Source: Cudoniella acicularis
Lineage: Eukaryota > Ascomycota > Leotiomycetes > Helotiales > Helotiaceae
NCBI GenBank assembly: GCA_013054445.1
Contig: JAAMPI010001074.1
Location: forward strand, 1 to 20,288
Direction of reading: 5' to 3'
DNA length: 20,288 nucleotides
Shown piece by piece: positions 19,272 to 20,288 of this stretch. A model generated the notes under the pieces. That model had not been told where the DNA came from, ran no database searches, and saw only the letters and a program-made list of their open reading frames with translations. Positions within the stretch are counted from its first letter, which is position 1; each line of letters starts with the position of its first letter. A program made the translations under genes and the position numbers.

Positions 19272-19665
19272 TTCCCGACCTGAAGGCTGAAGCACTAAAG
19301 AGTACTTTAATAGAAATACTAAGATATGTTAATTATTGGTTTAGATATATATACTAAATAAAGAAGTTTGGGATTTGAACAATAGCTAGTTATCGATTAG
19401 GTTTTTTAGATAATAAGGAAGTTGCTCATGCGGCACGAAATTTGCTATATATTCATAATTCTGGTAATTCGGCTGCGACTCCGCTAACCTGCGAACCCAA
19501 GGTTCGCAGAGAAGTTCAAATCCAGGCCCCCGAAGCGCCATTTCTCAGATCACCTTCTAGTAACTATTATAAGCATAGGGCGATCGAAGGAAGTTTTTTT
19601 TTTTCATGCATCATCTATTTTGATTTTAGTTATTCATGTTATGCCTTTGAAAATAAATCGTGAAA
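19272..19665. other. AT-rich intergenic with one strong hairpin
   Basis: There is no convincing gene. At 19489-19509 a perfect 9-bp inverted repeat with a three-base loop (CTGCGAACC / GGTTCGCAG) is followed by AAGTTCAAATCC, which resembles a tRNA T-loop. The neighbouring bases do not pair into a T stem or an acceptor stem, so I do not call a tRNA. Composition changes sharply to GC-rich at about 19670. Confidence 0.4.
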
Positions 19666-19922
19666 TGACCAGCACTGAAACCGCCATTTTTGGGCCCAGC
19701 GCGCGGCCACCGGATGAAGTAAACAACGGAGCGAACTTATTCTTTGCGCCGTATTTTAGACGCATTCGACCACGAAACACGCGTCTTTAACCACGACTTT
19801 TGCGTATAAAATTTACATCGCTAACTACGCATTGACATTTTGGTAGATGCATCATGTTTGTGTCTATTTCACTGCGGCTTACAGTGCACTGTTGTGGTGA
19901 ACGTTGGTTCTAATCGCAATTT

Positions 19923-20288
19923 ATGACCCATGCGCTCGGCAAGCCACTTAACGAGCCTGGTCAGATAAGTCTGTGTTTTCAGGGCATTTTAGCGACCCGC
20001 ACACGCCAAATAATTATAGCACCAACAACCCCACTACTCGACTTTAATCACGACCCTGGCTTCGAAATACCAACTAAACACAAGGAGGCGATACGCCAGC
20101 TGTATAGCTTCGAAAACAAGTCAGTTAATCAGATTATGGGGCGCTACGGGTTAAGTAAATCGACGATTATTAAGATTTTAGGCTACCCCGCCCCAGAGCG
20201 AAAACGACTAGCAAGAACCGGGCGACCTAAAGAACTTAGCGATATATAAGTAGATAATATTATAGAATATCTCTTGAGTAGCTAGGGT
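19923..20288 (+). mobile_element. N-terminal part of a DNA transposase, premature stop
   Basis: A frame runs from about 19923 to TAA at 20247-20249. Its second half is a helix-turn-helix DNA-binding region (KHKEAIRQLYSFENKSVNQI, then GRYGLSKSTIIKILGY). An Arg/Pro linker ending TGRPKELSD follows, the layout of Tc1/mariner- or pogo-type transposase N-termini. After the stop the same frame carries on as VDNIIEYLL, so the TAA most likely replaced a sense codon such as CAA (Gln). The catalytic domain lies beyond the window. The element's left end may be near 19665-19720, where composition changes, but no terminal repeat can be checked because the right end is missing. The exact superfamily is not certain. 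Confidence 0.6.

Noticed and set aside
19430..19540. A tRNA gene around the T-loop-like AAGTTCAAATCC
   Set aside because: The bases beside the loop do not form a T stem, no acceptor stem pairs across the region, and the strong hairpin at 19489 does not fit a normal variable arm.

Overview
The window looks like nuclear DNA of a filamentous ascomycete. Genes are split by short GT-AG introns (about 43-84 nt) with CTRAY-type branch points. The protein families are typical of Pezizomycotina: a Zn2Cys6 regulator, a DHA1 drug transporter, a SUR7-like protein, an F-box protein and a berberine-bridge-type FAD oxidase. A Leotiomycete (Sclerotinia/Botrytis-like or a relative) is my guess from overall similarity; the sequence alone does not prove it.

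Layout. 1-710: no gene seen. 711-2024 (-): SMP-30/gluconolactonase-like gene with an apparent one-base frame slip. 2958-4676 (+): MFS (DHA1) transporter in four exons, behind a promoter with a dense CCG cluster. 4767-7018 (-): Zn2Cys6 regulator with a Leu3-like zinc cluster, convergent with the transporter. 7019-8045: no convincing gene. 8046-10143 (+): remains of a fungal protein with a zinc-metalloprotease HExxH motif, carrying two in-frame stops, a missing splice acceptor and two frame slips. 10392-11398 (-): intact gene of unknown function with an internal 33-residue repeat.

12260-14050 is a decayed block: a truncated unidentified coding remnant, a GC-rich short tandem repeat, AT/TA-rich DNA resembling RIP-mutated repeats, and a copia-like solo LTR (13290-13651). 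14424-16023 (+) is a secreted FAD-linked oxidase broken by a Trp-to-stop change and a ten-G frameshift. A second LTR copy (16079-16468) follows and ends 14 bp before the stop codon of a SUR7-like membrane protein (16483-17238, -). This gene is divergent from an intact F-box gene (17505-18638, +). Next come a small four-helix membrane protein (18763-about 19271, +) and, at the right edge, the start of a DNA transposase with a premature stop.

The left half may be a small catabolic or resistance group (lactonase, exporter, regulator), but nothing in the sequence proves co-regulation. The main theme is gene decay. At least three coding sequences carry transition-type stop codons, and the two LTR copies differ, by eye, only by transitions plus a repeat-unit count. 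Several genes also show one-base frame slips, so assembly indels must be excluded before every break is called biological.
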